Origin: an uncultured Eggerthellaceae bacterium
Lineage (GTDB): Bacteria; Actinomycetota; Coriobacteriia; Coriobacteriales; Eggerthellaceae
Direction of reading: 5' to 3'
Assembly (NCBI GenBank): GCA_949840905.1
Contig: CATKXW010000010.1
Location: 1 to 64,000, forward strand
Length of the DNA: 64,000 nucleotides
Below the pieces are notes generated by a model. The model made no database searches, was not told the DNA's origin, and worked only from the letters and a program-made list of their open reading frames with translations. Shown piece after piece: positions 27,493 through 36,594 of this stretch (the first letter of the stretch is position 1; every line of letters starts with the position of its first letter). The position numbers and the translations under genes were made by a program.

Positions 27493-28305
27493 ATGGATTT
27501 ATCGTTCTTCGCTACGCCGGAAGCATGGATCAGCCTGCTCACGCTCACGTTCCTCGAGGTCGTGCTCGGAGTGGACAATATCGTTTTCATCTCCATCACC
27601 ACCAACCGGCTTCCGGAGGACAAGCAGCATATCGGCCGCAAGCTGGGCTTAGCCGGTGCCTTCGTCATGCGCTGTGCGTTCCTCTGCTTGGCCAGCTGGC
27701 TGGTGCATCTCATAACGCCGCTGTTCTTCATCGATATCGGCGGGTTCCACCATGGCGTGTCCGTGCGCGATCTGGTGCTGCTGCTGGGCGGCGGTTATCT
27801 CATATACAAGGGCATCGCGGAGGTGCGCGACATGCTGCGCCTGACCGAGCTGAAGGCGCAGACCTCCGAAGAGCATCGGGCGCTGCATCGTCTCTCGCTG
27901 GGGCAGGCGGTAGCCACCATCATGGTGATGGACGTGGTGTTCTCCATCGATTCGGTCATCACCGCCGTAGGTCTGTCGGAGCATCTGCTGATCATGGTGC
28001 TGGCCGTGATGATCGCCATCGTGGTGATGATGGTGTTCATCGACCCCATCTCCGATTTCATCAACTCTCATGCCGAGATGAAGATACTGGCCTTGGTGTT
28101 CATCATCGCCATCGGTTTGCTGCTGGTCACCGAGTCCCTCGGGCTAGAGACCGGCATCGAGCTTCTGGGCATGCCCCTGGAGAAGCTGATGGTGTATTTC
28201 GCCATGGTGTTCGCCATCGCATTGGAGTTCGTGCAGATGCGCTACAACAAGAAGGCGGGCGAATGGCTCGCCGAGCAGCGCTGCGGGGATCAGATCGCGA
28301 AGTAG
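27493..28305 (+). CDS. TerC family integral membrane protein
   Basis: TerC/Alx-type proteins are multi-pass transporters linked to tellurite resistance and, in better-studied members, manganese export. The 270-aa protein has about seven or eight hydrophobic helices and the two acidic membrane motifs of the family, EVVLGVDNIVFIS (about 16-28) and MDVVFSIDSVITAVG (about 147-161). ATG 27493 is preferred, with AGAGGA just before it. Upstream in-frame starts run through the divergent gene. Its 3' end overlaps the convergent lipid-kinase gene by 16 bases. Confidence 0.9.
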   Translation: MDLSFFATPEAWISLLTLTFLEVVLGVDNIVFISITTNRLPEDKQHIGRKLGLAGAFVMRCAFLCLASWLVHLITPLFFIDIGGFHHGVSVRDLVLLLGGGYLIYKGIAEVRDMLRLTELKAQTSEEHRALHRLSLGQAVATIMVMDVVFSIDSVITAVGLSEHLLIMVLAVMIAIVVMMVFIDPISDFINSHAEMKILALVFIIAIGLLLVTESLGLETGIELLGMPLEKLMVYFAMVFAIALEFVQMRYNKKAGEWLAEQRCGDQIAK

Positions 28306-29201
28306 TCCTTGGTATCCTCGCTCACGATGAAGCGAGCGGCACCGGGCAGCATGGTCACGGCGAAAGGGGTGGTGCGAGCGCACACCTCGCCGTCGAACTG
28401 CACGGGCAGCGGAGGGTCGGCCTCCACCTCTACGGTGGAGCCGCGGTGGATCTCGAAAGCGTCGCCGCGATGGGGGTATTCGCCTCCGCGGTCGAGGAAG
28501 CTGCTGATGAGGGCCGGTATCAACCCGAAGGCATCTTTGGTGCGCAGCACCACCACATCGAACAGGCCGTCGCGCGGCGAGTTCTCGTGAACCACCGAGA
28601 GATCGAACTGTATCTTCGAGAAGTTCACGATGAGCACGCCCACCCCTTCGCTCTCCACCATCTTGCCGTCGATGAGCAGGCGGAACTTGGCGTAGGTGGG
28701 ATTGGTGTGGGTGAAGGCGGTGGTGAAGTAGGCCATGGCCCCGAGCAGCTTCTTGGTATCGGCAGCTCCGGCCATGATGTCGGCGTCGTAACCGGCCCCG
28801 GCCATGATGGAGAAGCCATGGCGGCTTCCGTCGCTCAGGGTGATCTCGCCCATGTCGAAGTCCATGAGCTCCGGATCGCGCACCAGTTTGGCCAACGCAT
28901 GCGGCTCATTGGGCAACAGCAGGTTGGAGGCGAGCAGGTTCGCCGTCCCTGCCGGGAAGACGAGCAGGGGGACACCGGTGTTGGCCAGACGATAGGCCGT
29001 CGAGGCCACCGTGCCGTCGCCGCCGGCCGCCACCACCGCATCGAAGGCCGTTGCGTCAGCGAGCAGGGAATCCACCTCGGTGGTGCCGTCGGTGGAGCGA
29101 ATGACCGTCTCGTCGCCATCGCGCACGATGGAGCGCACGAAGTCATAGACGGCGCCTTCGCCGTAACCCGATGTCAAATTGTTCACGATGAGCAATTTCA
29201 A
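28290..29201 (-). CDS. Diacylglycerol kinase family lipid kinase
   Basis: Soluble DAGK_cat-domain protein of the DgkB/YegS type, which phosphorylates diacylglycerol or related lipids. The 303-aa protein has the nucleotide-binding motif AAGGDGTVAS (about 59-68), the PAGTANLLASN loop (about 82-92), GYDADIM and DGLFDVVVLR. All are typical. The start is TTG at 29201 with AAAAGG about eight bases upstream. It could act with the lipid glycosyltransferase at 10052 in glycolipid turnover (inference). The divergent neighbour is the rnd-like gene. Confidence 0.9.
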   Translation of the reverse strand: MKLLIVNNLTSGYGEGAVYDFVRSIVRDGDETVIRSTDGTTEVDSLLADATAFDAVVAAGGDGTVASTAYRLANTGVPLLVFPAGTANLLASNLLLPNEPHALAKLVRDPELMDFDMGEITLSDGSRHGFSIMAGAGYDADIMAGAADTKKLLGAMAYFTTAFTHTNPTYAKFRLLIDGKMVESEGVGVLIVNFSKIQFDLSVVHENSPRDGLFDVVVLRTKDAFGLIPALISSFLDRGGEYPHRGDAFEIHRGSTVEVEADPPLPVQFDGEVCARTTPFAVTMLPGAARFIVSEDTKDYFAI

Positions 29202-29306
29202 TGGCGTGGCCTTTTACGCGGTTTGCTATGATGGTTCCCGAAACCTGAACGAGCATACCACAACGGACGGCTCTTCGCGGCCGTCCGTGTCAGCGAGGAA
29301 CCTGCC

Positions 29307-30488
29307 ATAGATACCCGTCCCGACACGCTCTATCTTACCGATCAAGCTGCTCTGGAGGCCTTCGTACGACGAACGGCTGCTTCTCGCGTGCTGGCCATCG
29401 ACACCGAGTTTCTGCGCGAGAAGACATACTACGCGAAGCTTTGTCTTCTTCAGATGGCCAGTGACGATGAGGTGGTCATCGTCGATCCGTTCGCGGTGGA
29501 AGACCTCGGGGTGCTCGCGCCGCTGCTGCGCGACGAGCGCATCATGAAGCTGTTCCATGCGGGCGGACAAGACCTGGAGATCCTCTATCGGGAGGTAGGG
29601 GTGCTGCCACGGCCGGTGTTCGACACCCAGATAGCAGCCGCTCTGTTGGGCCATACCCTCCAGATCGGTTACGGTTCGCTGGTGCATACCATCTGCGGCG
29701 TCACGCTGAAGAAGATCGACTCGTTCACCGATTGGTCGCGGCGGCCGCTGAGCGCTTCTCAGCTGGAGTACGCGGCCGATGACGTGATCTACCTTCCGCC
29801 GGTCTACGAGTCGATGCGCCAGCGCCTTGAGGAGCGCGGGCGGCTGCGGTGGCTCGACGACGATTTCGCTCAGCTGTCCGATGAGAGCACCTACGAGAGC
29901 GACCCGCGCACGCGCTTCCGTCGCTTGAAGCGGGTCAACCAGCTGAGCCGCAAGCAGATGGCCGCGGCCCGCGAGGTCGCGGCATGGCGCGAGGAGCAGG
30001 CTGCCAAGCGCGACATCCCGCGCAAGTGGGTGCTCAGCGACGAGCAGATCGTGGAGGCGTGCAAGCGCGAAGCGCGCACCATCGACGATCTGTTCATGGT
30101 GCGCGGCGTGCGGGAGCACACCTCTACCCGCGACGCTCGCGCCATCGTGGCGGCTTTGGGCCGCGGCCTCGATTCCCCCAAGGACGGCTGGCCTCTTCAC
30201 GACCGGCCTCCGAAGAACGAGCCGAACGTGGATGCAGCGGTGGATCTCATGGAGGCCGTGGTGCGCCTGCGCGCCAAGGAGAACGACATCGCTATGCAGA
30301 CCCTCGCTTCCCATGATGATCTGGCCAGGCTGGCCCGCGGTCATGTGGAGGACGTGAACGTGCTGCGGGGCTGGCGTCGAGCCATCGTGGGCGAGGAGTT
30401 GTTGGAGTTATTGCAAGGACGGCTGGCGCTGCACCTGAGCGGCACTGAGCTTGTGGTAGAAAAGATAATGAGAGACGACCAGAGCTGA
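29307..30488 (+). CDS. rnd: Ribonuclease D-like 3'-5' exonuclease
   Basis: DEDD-family exonuclease involved in stable-RNA 3' processing. The protein has the exonuclease core (AIDTEF motif I, FHAGGQDLEIL motif II, YAADDVIYL motif III) and a C-terminal HRDC-like helical half (KRVNQLSRKQMAAAREVAAWREEQA). The homologous N-terminal strand LYLTDQAALEAF lies upstream of the first standard start (GTG 29388, no ribosome-binding site). The only codon with a well-placed site (GAGGA, 29295-29299) is ATA at 29307, giving 393 aa. Either ATA is the real start or the base is a G miscalled as A. TATGAT at 29227-29232 is a likely -10 box. Confidence 0.9.
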   Translation: MDTRPDTLYLTDQAALEAFVRRTAASRVLAIDTEFLREKTYYAKLCLLQMASDDEVVIVDPFAVEDLGVLAPLLRDERIMKLFHAGGQDLEILYREVGVLPRPVFDTQIAAALLGHTLQIGYGSLVHTICGVTLKKIDSFTDWSRRPLSASQLEYAADDVIYLPPVYESMRQRLEERGRLRWLDDDFAQLSDESTYESDPRTRFRRLKRVNQLSRKQMAAAREVAAWREEQAAKRDIPRKWVLSDEQIVEACKREARTIDDLFMVRGVREHTSTRDARAIVAALGRGLDSPKDGWPLHDRPPKNEPNVDAAVDLMEAVVRLRAKENDIAMQTLASHDDLARLARGHVEDVNVLRGWRRAIVGEELLELLQGRLALHLSGTELVVEKIMRDDQS

Positions 30489-30515
30489 CGAACGCTCGGA
30501 AAGGGTGATCGACCC

Positions 30516-31181
30516 ATGATCGATTCCAGTTACCTGTTGCTCATCGCGGCCACGCTCATCATCGGCCTGGCGGCATCGGCTTATGTGAACAGCCGTCTGA
30601 AGAAGTACTCGCACGTGCCCAACTCTCTTGGCGTCACCGGTGCTCAGGTCGCTCAGCGCATGCTCGACTACTATGACATCGGCACGGTGTCCATCCATCG
30701 GGGAGGGGAGGGCCAGGACTTCTTCGACCCCCGCTCCAACTCCGTCACGCTGTCGCCGGAGGCTTTCGACGGGCGCTCCATCACGGCGCTGGCCACGGCT
30801 TGCCATGAGGTGGGGCATGCCTGCCAGTACGCTCAGGACTACACGCCCATGAAGGTGCGCGGGGCCATCGTGCCCGCGGTGAACCTGGCGTCCAATGCGT
30901 GGATATTCCTGCTCATGCTGGGCATCTTCATGAACATCGCTGGTCTGACCACCCTGGCCATCATCATGTACGCCGTGGTGGTGCTCTTCCAGCTGGTCAC
31001 GTTGCCGGTGGAGTTCAACGCCTCGCGCCGCGCCATGGTCTACATGGACACCATCGGGCTGCCCCAGGCCGAGCAGCGAGGCTCCTTCGACGTGCTGCGC
31101 GCTTGCGCCTTCACCTACGTGGCAGCGGCGCTCACTTCCATCCTGCAGCTGCTCTGGCTGCTCGGTCAGCAGCGCGACTGA
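30516..31181 (+). CDS. YugP-type neutral zinc metallopeptidase
   Basis: Membrane-embedded protease of the Zn_peptidase_2 family, with unknown natural substrate. The 221-aa protein has an N-terminal membrane helix (about 6-24), the soluble stretch with SVTLSPEAF, and the zinc-binding HEVGH at 97-101. Helices follow at about 125-165 and 195-217, and the conserved EFNASRRA precedes the last part. Length and motif order match YugP. It lies 28 nt after rnd and 26 nt before xseA, so co-transcription with both is likely. Confidence 0.92.
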   Translation: MIDSSYLLLIAATLIIGLAASAYVNSRLKKYSHVPNSLGVTGAQVAQRMLDYYDIGTVSIHRGGEGQDFFDPRSNSVTLSPEAFDGRSITALATACHEVGHACQYAQDYTPMKVRGAIVPAVNLASNAWIFLLMLGIFMNIAGLTTLAIIMYAVVVLFQLVTLPVEFNASRRAMVYMDTIGLPQAEQRGSFDVLRACAFTYVAAALTSILQLLWLLGQQRD

Positions 31182-31206
31182 TCGTGGGCGTGGAGGCTTC
31201 GCGGTC

Positions 31207-32589
31207 ATGACCGACGATTGCTCGTTGGGCGGGCGCTCTGAGGTAGCCCCTTCCGTGGAAGGGGAGCGCTCCGCGCTATCGGTCTCCGCTGCGTGCTCTT
31301 TGGCCAAAGAGGCCTTGGAGTCGGTGGTGGTGCGGGTGATAGGCGAGGTGTCGGAGCTTTCGAACAAGCCGGGATATAAGGCCGTGTACTTCACGGTGAA
31401 GGATGCGCGCTCATCGCTGCCGTGCATGATGTGGAACAACCGTTTCAAGGCTGCTGGCGTGGAGGTGACCGTGGGCTCGCTGGTGGAGCTGACGGGCCGC
31501 TTCACGCTGTACGCGGCCAAAGGGCGCATGAACTTCGACGTGTTCTCCATCGCTTTGGCCGGCGAGGGCGAGCTGCGCATGCGGGTGGCGAACCTGGCCC
31601 GCGCTCTGCGGGCCGAGGGATTGATGGAGCCGGAGCGCAAGCGAGCGCTGCCGCGTTACCCGCGCACCATCGGTCTGGTGACCTCGCCGCGCGGGGCGGC
31701 TGTTCATGATGTGCTGCGTACCTTGCGTCGCCGCTACCCTTTGGCGAAGGTGCTGCTGGCGGGCGTGCCGGTGGAGGGTGCTGCGGCACCGGCCGCATTG
31801 ATCGAGGGCATGCAGCGAGCAGTGGTGGATGGCGCGGAAGTGGTGCTGCTGGTGCGCGGCGGCGGCTCGTTCGAAGACCTCATGCCCTTTAACGACGAGA
31901 GCCTCGCTCGCGCCATCGCCGCCATGCCCGTGCCGGTGGTGACCGGCATCGGTCATGAGCCGGACACCTCTATCGCCGATATGGTGGCCGACCTGCGTGC
32001 ATCCACCCCGACGGCCGCAGCTGAAGCGGTGGCCGATTCCCTCGACGACATCGACGCCCATCTGCGCTCGCTCGCCTCGGCTCTGGCCGTGGCCCAAGAG
32101 CGGCGGGTGGTCCGCGGCCAGCGCGAGCTGGAGCGCTTGGCGCTGCTGCCGCTGTTCCGCGAGCCGATGCGGCTGCTACAGGCCGATGCCCAGCGACTCG
32201 ATGAGAGCGCTCAGCGGCTCAACGATGCATTGCCTCGCATGATCGCGGCCGATGGCGAACGGCTCGCCCGGCTACGGGCCCGTCTCGCTCCTATCGTGGC
32301 CCATCGGGCAGCCGAGGAGGCGGCCCGTCTTGGAGGCTTACGCCAGCGGACGGTCCTGCTCGGTCGTGCGCTGCCAGAGCGCTTCAGCAACGAGCTCGCG
32401 CGCAACGCTGCTCGCCTGCACGACCTGTCGCCTCTGGCGGTGCTCGGGCGCGGCTATGCCATCGTGCGCCGTGGTGACGGGGGCATCGTGAAGTCGGTCC
32501 GCGACGCGGAGGTGGGCGCAGCGGTGAACGTGACCCTCGCTGATGGCGAGCTGTTCTGCAAGGTGGAAGGAAAGGAAGAGAGCTCATGA
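31207..32589 (+). CDS. xseA: Exodeoxyribonuclease VII large subunit
   Basis: With XseB forms exonuclease VII, which degrades single-stranded DNA in both directions. The 460-aa protein has the N-terminal OB-fold (VRVIGEVSELSNKPGYKAVYFTVKD, about 41-65), the catalytic domain with RTIGLVTSPRGAAVHD, LLVRGGGSFEDLMPFNDE and PVVTGIGHEPDTSIADMVADLRASTPTAAAE, and a long coiled-coil. The first 25 residues are an unaligned extension. It overlaps xseB by four bases. Confidence 0.96.
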   Translation: MTDDCSLGGRSEVAPSVEGERSALSVSAACSLAKEALESVVVRVIGEVSELSNKPGYKAVYFTVKDARSSLPCMMWNNRFKAAGVEVTVGSLVELTGRFTLYAAKGRMNFDVFSIALAGEGELRMRVANLARALRAEGLMEPERKRALPRYPRTIGLVTSPRGAAVHDVLRTLRRRYPLAKVLLAGVPVEGAAAPAALIEGMQRAVVDGAEVVLLVRGGGSFEDLMPFNDESLARAIAAMPVPVVTGIGHEPDTSIADMVADLRASTPTAAAEAVADSLDDIDAHLRSLASALAVAQERRVVRGQRELERLALLPLFREPMRLLQADAQRLDESAQRLNDALPRMIAADGERLARLRARLAPIVAHRAAEEAARLGGLRQRTVLLGRALPERFSNELARNAARLHDLSPLAVLGRGYAIVRRGDGGIVKSVRDAEVGAAVNVTLADGELFCKVEGKEESS

Positions 32590-32843
32590 GCGAAGATGGA
32601 AGAGCGGTGGAGGAGCTGACGTTCCGCGAGGCGATGGCCGAGCTGGAGAGCATCGTGGCGCTGCTGGAATCGAACACCCTCGAATTGGAGGAGAGCCTTC
32701 AGAAGTACGCCCGTGGCGTGAACCTGCTCTCGTCGTTGCAGAAGCGACTGGGGGCGGCCGAGCAGCAGATAGAGGTGCTGATGGGCGAGCTGGCGGCGGC
32801 TCCCGATGATGAGACCGTCGACAGCACGCTCTCCAAGGCCTAA
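32586..32843 (+). CDS. xseB: Exodeoxyribonuclease VII small subunit
   Basis: Small helical subunit that assembles on the XseA coiled-coil. The 85-aa acidic protein has LTFREAMAELESIVALLESNTLELEESLQKYARGVNLL, the hallmark of the family, and a typical length. Its ATG overlaps the xseA stop (ATGA), which helps set subunit stoichiometry. A GC-rich inverted repeat (about 32925-32946) lies between it and the next gene. Confidence 0.95.
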   Translation: MSEDGRAVEELTFREAMAELESIVALLESNTLELEESLQKYARGVNLLSSLQKRLGAAEQQIEVLMGELAAAPDDETVDSTLSKA

Positions 32844-32984
32844 GGCGTGCCTTTCGCCTCCCATGGGGCTCCGTGCTCCGAAGATGCGGGGAGCAGCGGG
32901 GCCATAGCAGCATCAGAATGAAGAGAGCGCCCGCGCAGGCGGGCTCAGAGGATGCCGATCAGAAGAGAGAGGGAGCCTGCGACC

Positions 32985-33341
32985 ATGGCCTTCCAACAAG
33001 ATTGCTTGTTCTGCAAGATAGCGGCAGGGGACATCCCCTCTACGAAGGTGTACGAGGACGAGCGCGTGCTCGCCTTCGAGGATGTGAACCCGCAGATGCC
33101 GGTGCATACGCTCATCGTGCCGAAGAGCCACTATGACAGCATCGCCGATGGCATTCCCGATGAGGAGATGGGGCATCTGTTCAACACCGTGGCGAAGGTG
33201 GCGGCGCTCAAGGGCATCGATCGCAGCGGTTTCCGCGTCATCGTGAACACCGGTGACGATGCGTGCCAGACCGTGCATCACATCCATGTGCACGTGCTCG
33301 GCGGCGAGCAGATGAACGACGGCAGTCCGAAGGCGCGCTAA
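32985..33341 (+). CDS. HIT family nucleotide-binding protein (HinT-like)
   Basis: Histidine-triad hydrolase of the HinT/PKCI group, which cleaves purine nucleotide phosphoramidates. The 118-aa protein has the N-terminal DCLFCKIAAGDIPSTKVYED, the central PVHTLIVPKSH and the triad HHIHVHVLGG (HxHxH) near the C-terminus. ATG 32985 follows GAGGGAG. An in-frame earlier start at 32952 would add unrelated residues. A terminator-like hairpin follows at 33357-33388. Confidence 0.94.
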   Translation: MAFQQDCLFCKIAAGDIPSTKVYEDERVLAFEDVNPQMPVHTLIVPKSHYDSIADGIPDEEMGHLFNTVAKVAALKGIDRSGFRVIVNTGDDACQTVHHIHVHVLGGEQMNDGSPKAR

Positions 33342-33356
33342 GAGACGACGCTTCTG

Positions 33357-33388
33357 GGCGCGAACGCGCTCGATGGCTCGTTCGCGCC
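33357..33388 (+). terminator. Terminator-like hairpin after the HIT gene
   Basis: GGCGCGAACG (33357-33366) is a perfect complement of CGTTCGCGCC (33379-33388). There is no T-tract, so the role as a terminator is tentative. Confidence 0.45.
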
Positions 33389-33501
33389 GTTCGAAGGAGC
33401 GCGCGAGCAGGGAGCTGCTCGTGGGCTCCATACGGCTGCGCCGCGGCGTCCGCCCGCCGATTCTCGCCCGTTCACGGCCGCGGGCGGCAGGCGCGCACCG
33501 T

Positions 33502-33507
33502 TAGAAT
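33502..33507 (+). promoter_or_regulatory. Candidate -10 box for ackA
   Basis: TAGAAT lies 58 bases before the ackA start, in the same GTTAGAAT-like context as the -10 boxes of hrcA and the superoxide reductase gene. No clear -35. Confidence 0.4.
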
Positions 33508-33565
33508 CCTTTGACAAAGATACGGCCCGTTCGGGCACCGGTTTCATGAGGGGTGGAGTCGATCA

Positions 33566-34765
33566 ATGAACGTACTCGTCATCAATGCAGGATCATCTTC
33601 CCTGAAATACCAGCTCATACAGGTGGAGACGCACACCGTGCTGGCGCGCGGCATCTGCGAGCGCGTCGGCTCCGACGATGCGTTCCACAAGCATGGCCTC
33701 GATGATGACGAGGTCGTCATCGACGCGCCGATCAAGGATCACAGCGAGGCCATCGCCATGGTGCTAGAGGCGCTCACCTCTGGTCCCCATGCGGCCATCT
33801 CCTCCCTCGACGATATCGACGCCATCGGCCATCGCGTAGTGCAGGGCGGCAAGTACTTCGATTCGTCGGTGCTCATCGATGAGGAGGTCATCGCTCGCAT
33901 CGATGAGCTGGCCGAGCTCGCGCCCTTGCACAACAAAGCGGCGCTGATGGGCATCGAGGCCTGTCAGAAGCTCATGGCCGGCAAGCCCATGGCCGCGGTC
34001 TTCGACACGTCGTTCTTCCAGACGATCCAGCCGCACGCCTACATGTATCCCATCCCCTATGAGCTCTACGAGAAGTACGCCATCCGCAAGTACGGTGCCC
34101 ATGGCACCTCTCATCGCTATATCGCCGAGCGGGCGGCGCAGTTCGTCGACGAGCCGTTGGAGGACCTGAAGATCATCACCTGCCACCTCGGCAACGGTTG
34201 TTCCATATCCGCCATCGACCATGGCGTGGCCGTGGACACCTCCATGGGCCTCACGCCTCTCGACGGTCTGATGATGGGCACCCGCTCTGGTGCCATCGAC
34301 CCGGCCATCGTGCCGTTTCTCATGGATCACGAGGGCCTATCCACCGACGAGGTGAACGACCTTCTGAACAAGAAGTCGGGCCTTTTGGGCATATCGGGCA
34401 TCTCCAACGACCTGCGCTCGGTGCGCACGGCCTCGGAAGAGGGCGACGAGCGCGCTCAGCTGGCCTATGAGATGTACTCCCACTCGGTGAAGAAGTACAT
34501 CGGCCAGTACATCGCCGTCATGGGCGGCGTGGACGTCATCGTGCTGACGGCGGGAGTGGGCGAGAACTGCGACAAGATGCGCCGCATGATCTTCACCGGC
34601 TTGCAGTCTCTCGGCATCGAGCTGGACATCGAGCGCAACAAGGGCCGCGGCGGCGAGCGCGAGATATCCACCGACGAGTCCATCGTGCAGATCTTGATCA
34701 TCCCCACCAACGAGGAGTACATGATCGCTCGCGACACCTTCGAGCTCGTTCACGACGCAGAGTAA
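33566..34765 (+). CDS. ackA: Acetate kinase
   Basis: Interconverts acetyl phosphate plus ADP with acetate plus ATP, giving substrate-level ATP in fermentation. The 399-aa protein has NAGSSSLKYQL at the N-terminus, RVVQGGKYF, VFDTSFFQTI, KYGAHGTSHRY, CHLGNGCSISAI, GTRSGAIDPAI and LTAGVGENC, covering both ASKHA halves. The usual partner pta is not in this window. GAGGGGTGGAG precedes the ATG. Monocistronic. Confidence 0.97.
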   Translation: MNVLVINAGSSSLKYQLIQVETHTVLARGICERVGSDDAFHKHGLDDDEVVIDAPIKDHSEAIAMVLEALTSGPHAAISSLDDIDAIGHRVVQGGKYFDSSVLIDEEVIARIDELAELAPLHNKAALMGIEACQKLMAGKPMAAVFDTSFFQTIQPHAYMYPIPYELYEKYAIRKYGAHGTSHRYIAERAAQFVDEPLEDLKIITCHLGNGCSISAIDHGVAVDTSMGLTPLDGLMMGTRSGAIDPAIVPFLMDHEGLSTDEVNDLLNKKSGLLGISGISNDLRSVRTASEEGDERAQLAYEMYSHSVKKYIGQYIAVMGGVDVIVLTAGVGENCDKMRRMIFTGLQSLGIELDIERNKGRGGEREISTDESIVQILIIPTNEEYMIARDTFELVHDAE

Positions 34766-34956
34766 GGTCTTCTCCTTCCATCTTGCAGAGGCGCGGCCGA
34801 TGGTGTAATCTGTCGGTTCGCGAACTTTGCGCCTATTATGGCGAAGCTATGCCCTCATGACGAAGAAGCCTCCTGAGAATGGTGGTCCTTCCTCGCGCTC
34901 CGGGGGAGGTTCACGAGGGTTCCATACAGCGATTATCTTCCGTGGAAAGGAATAGC

Positions 34957-36330
34957 GTGCCAGCTAAAGCATCTGCGCAAGAAGAAACGCAAAAGACCGA
35001 TACGATGAAGAAGAGCGAGGGCAAGAAGCCCGCTGCTAAGAAGAAGGCCCCGGCGAAGAAGGCATCCTCGACGAAGTCGAAGGCCTCTTCCGCTGCGAAG
35101 AAGCCGGCCGCGAAGAAGGCGGCGAAGGCGAAGGAGCCTGTGGCCGTCGAGGTCATCGAAGAGGTGGTCGCAGACGGCGAGCTCGATGATGATGTCGTGG
35201 AGGAGGGGGTCGTCAACGACGCCGACCTCGCTTCGGCCAAGCTCGAAGATGATATCGATTCCGACACCGATACCGAAGACCTTCTGGAGGGCATCCCTGA
35301 AGAAGAGCTGAAGGCTACGGTGGACGCGCCAGCGCTGCCCACTCTGCGCGCCCGCAAGACGGCGAAGGCCCGTGGCAAGCGCGGCCCGGAGGGCAGTGTG
35401 ACCATGCTCACGGGCGATCCGGTGCGCATGTATCTGAAAGAGATTGGCAAGGTGCCGCTGCTCAACGCTGCCGAAGAGATCGACCTGGCCATGAAGATAG
35501 AGGCTGGCGTCGCAGCCATCGAGGAGTTGGAGGCCGCCGAGGACAACGGCGTGGAGCTCGACCGTCGCGAGCGGCGTCGTTTGGGCCGTATCGAACAGGT
35601 GGGCCTCGACGCGAAGCAGCAGCTGATCGAGGCGAACCTGCGCTTGGTGGTGTCCATCGCCAAGCGCTATGTCGGTCGCGGCATGCTGTTCCTCGACCTG
35701 ATCCAGGAGGGGAACCTCGGTCTGATCCGTGCGGTGGAGAAGTTCGACTACACCAAGGGCTTCAAGTTCTCCACCTATGCCACCTGGTGGATCCGTCAGG
35801 CCATCACCCGCGCCATCGCGGACCAGGCGCGCACCATCCGCATCCCGGTGCACATGGTGGAGACCATCAACAAGCTCGTGCGCATCCAGCGCCAGCTGCT
35901 CCAAGAGCTCGGGCGCGAGCCAACGCCGGAAGAGATCGGCAAGGAGATGGGGCTGCCCGCCGAGCGCGTGCGCGAGATACAGAAGATCAGCCAAGAGCCG
36001 GTGAGCCTCGAGACGCCCATCGGCGAGGAAGAGGATTCGCAGCTGGGCGATTTCATCGAGGACGATGCTGCTGTGGTGCCTCCAGATGCTGCCAGCTTCT
36101 CCATGCTCCAAGAACAGCTGGGCAAGGTGCTCGACGGGTTGGCAGAGCGCGAGCGCAAGGTCATATCGCTGCGCTTCGGTCTGGAGGATGGCCATCCCCG
36201 CACCCTCGAAGAGGTGGGCCGGGAGTTCGGCGTCACCCGTGAGCGCATCCGTCAGATCGAGAGCAAGACCCTGGCCAAGCTGCGTCATCCCTCCCGTTCG
36301 AGCAAGCTGAAGGATTATCTTGAGGATTAG
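34957..36330 (+). CDS. rpoD: Primary RNA polymerase sigma factor
   Basis: Housekeeping sigma-70 factor. The 457-aa protein begins with about 60 residues rich in Lys and Ala ([10 protein letters not shown]-type repeats), then an acidic stretch. These stand in place of a recognisable region 1.1. Region 1.2 ([16 protein letters not shown]), region 2 ([47 protein letters not shown]), region 3 ([12 protein letters not shown]) and region 4 ([30 protein letters not shown]) are complete. GTG 34957 follows GGAAAGGAA. The longer frame from 34879 lacks a site. Promoters in this window mostly have TA-rich -10 boxes, as expected for its targets. Confidence 0.96.
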   Translation: MPAKASAQEETQKTDTMKKSEGKKPAAKKKAPAKKASSTKSKASSAAKKPAAKKAAKAKEPVAVEVIEEVVADGELDDDVVEEGVVNDADLASAKLEDDIDSDTDTEDLLEGIPEEELKATVDAPALPTLRARKTAKARGKRGPEGSVTMLTGDPVRMYLKEIGKVPLLNAAEEIDLAMKIEAGVAAIEELEAAEDNGVELDRRERRRLGRIEQVGLDAKQQLIEANLRLVVSIAKRYVGRGMLFLDLIQEGNLGLIRAVEKFDYTKGFKFSTYATWWIRQAITRAIADQARTIRIPVHMVETINKLVRIQRQLLQELGREPTPEEIGKEMGLPAERVREIQKISQEPVSLETPIGEEEDSQLGDFIEDDAAVVPPDAASFSMLQEQLGKVLDGLAERERKVISLRFGLEDGHPRTLEEVGREFGVTRERIRQIESKTLAKLRHPSRSSKLKDYLED

Positions 36331-36344
36331 GGGAGAAAAAAGTG

Positions 36345-36372
36345 TTGCGTCGATCTCTGGTTTCGCTATAAT
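36345..36372 (+). promoter_or_regulatory. Promoter of tRNA-Asn
   Basis: TTGCGT (36345-36350), a 16-bp spacer and TATAAT (36367-36372), 14 nt after the rpoD stop. Confidence 0.75.
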
Positions 36373-36416
36373 ACTGCCTTGCGCGAAGCGATAGAAGCGC
36401 TGCTGCGCACCTCCAT

Positions 36417-36491
36417 TCCTCGGTAGCTCAACGGCAGAGCATCCGGCTGTTAACCGGAGGGTTGTAGGTTCGAATCCTACCCGAGGAGCCA
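36417..36491 (+). tRNA. tRNA-Asn (anticodon GTT)
   Basis: The acceptor TCCTCGG/CCGAGGA, D-arm TAGCTCAACGGCAGAGCA, anticodon loop CTGTTAA with GTT, T-arm GGTTCGAATCC and an encoded CCA (36489-36491) form a complete tRNA of 75 nt. Confidence 0.97.
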
Positions 36492-36503
36492 TAGATGATG
36501 AAG

Positions 36504-36536
36504 CGGGCCGGTCAACTATGACCGGCCCGTTCTTTT
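36504..36536 (+). terminator. Terminator after tRNA-Asn
   Basis: A perfect stem CGGGCCGGTCA (36504-36514) / TGACCGGCCCG (36519-36529), followed by TTCTTTT. Confidence 0.88.
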
Positions 36537-36594
36537 AGGCGGCGACCTCCCTGTGCGCCGAAGAAGAGGGAGGACGGATCGGAAGGGTCATGCC

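Noticed and set aside
33511-33516. Perfect TTGACA as a -35 box for ackA
   Set aside because: No -10-like hexamer lies 16-18 bases downstream (GGCACC-like sequence there). TAGAAT just upstream is a better -10.
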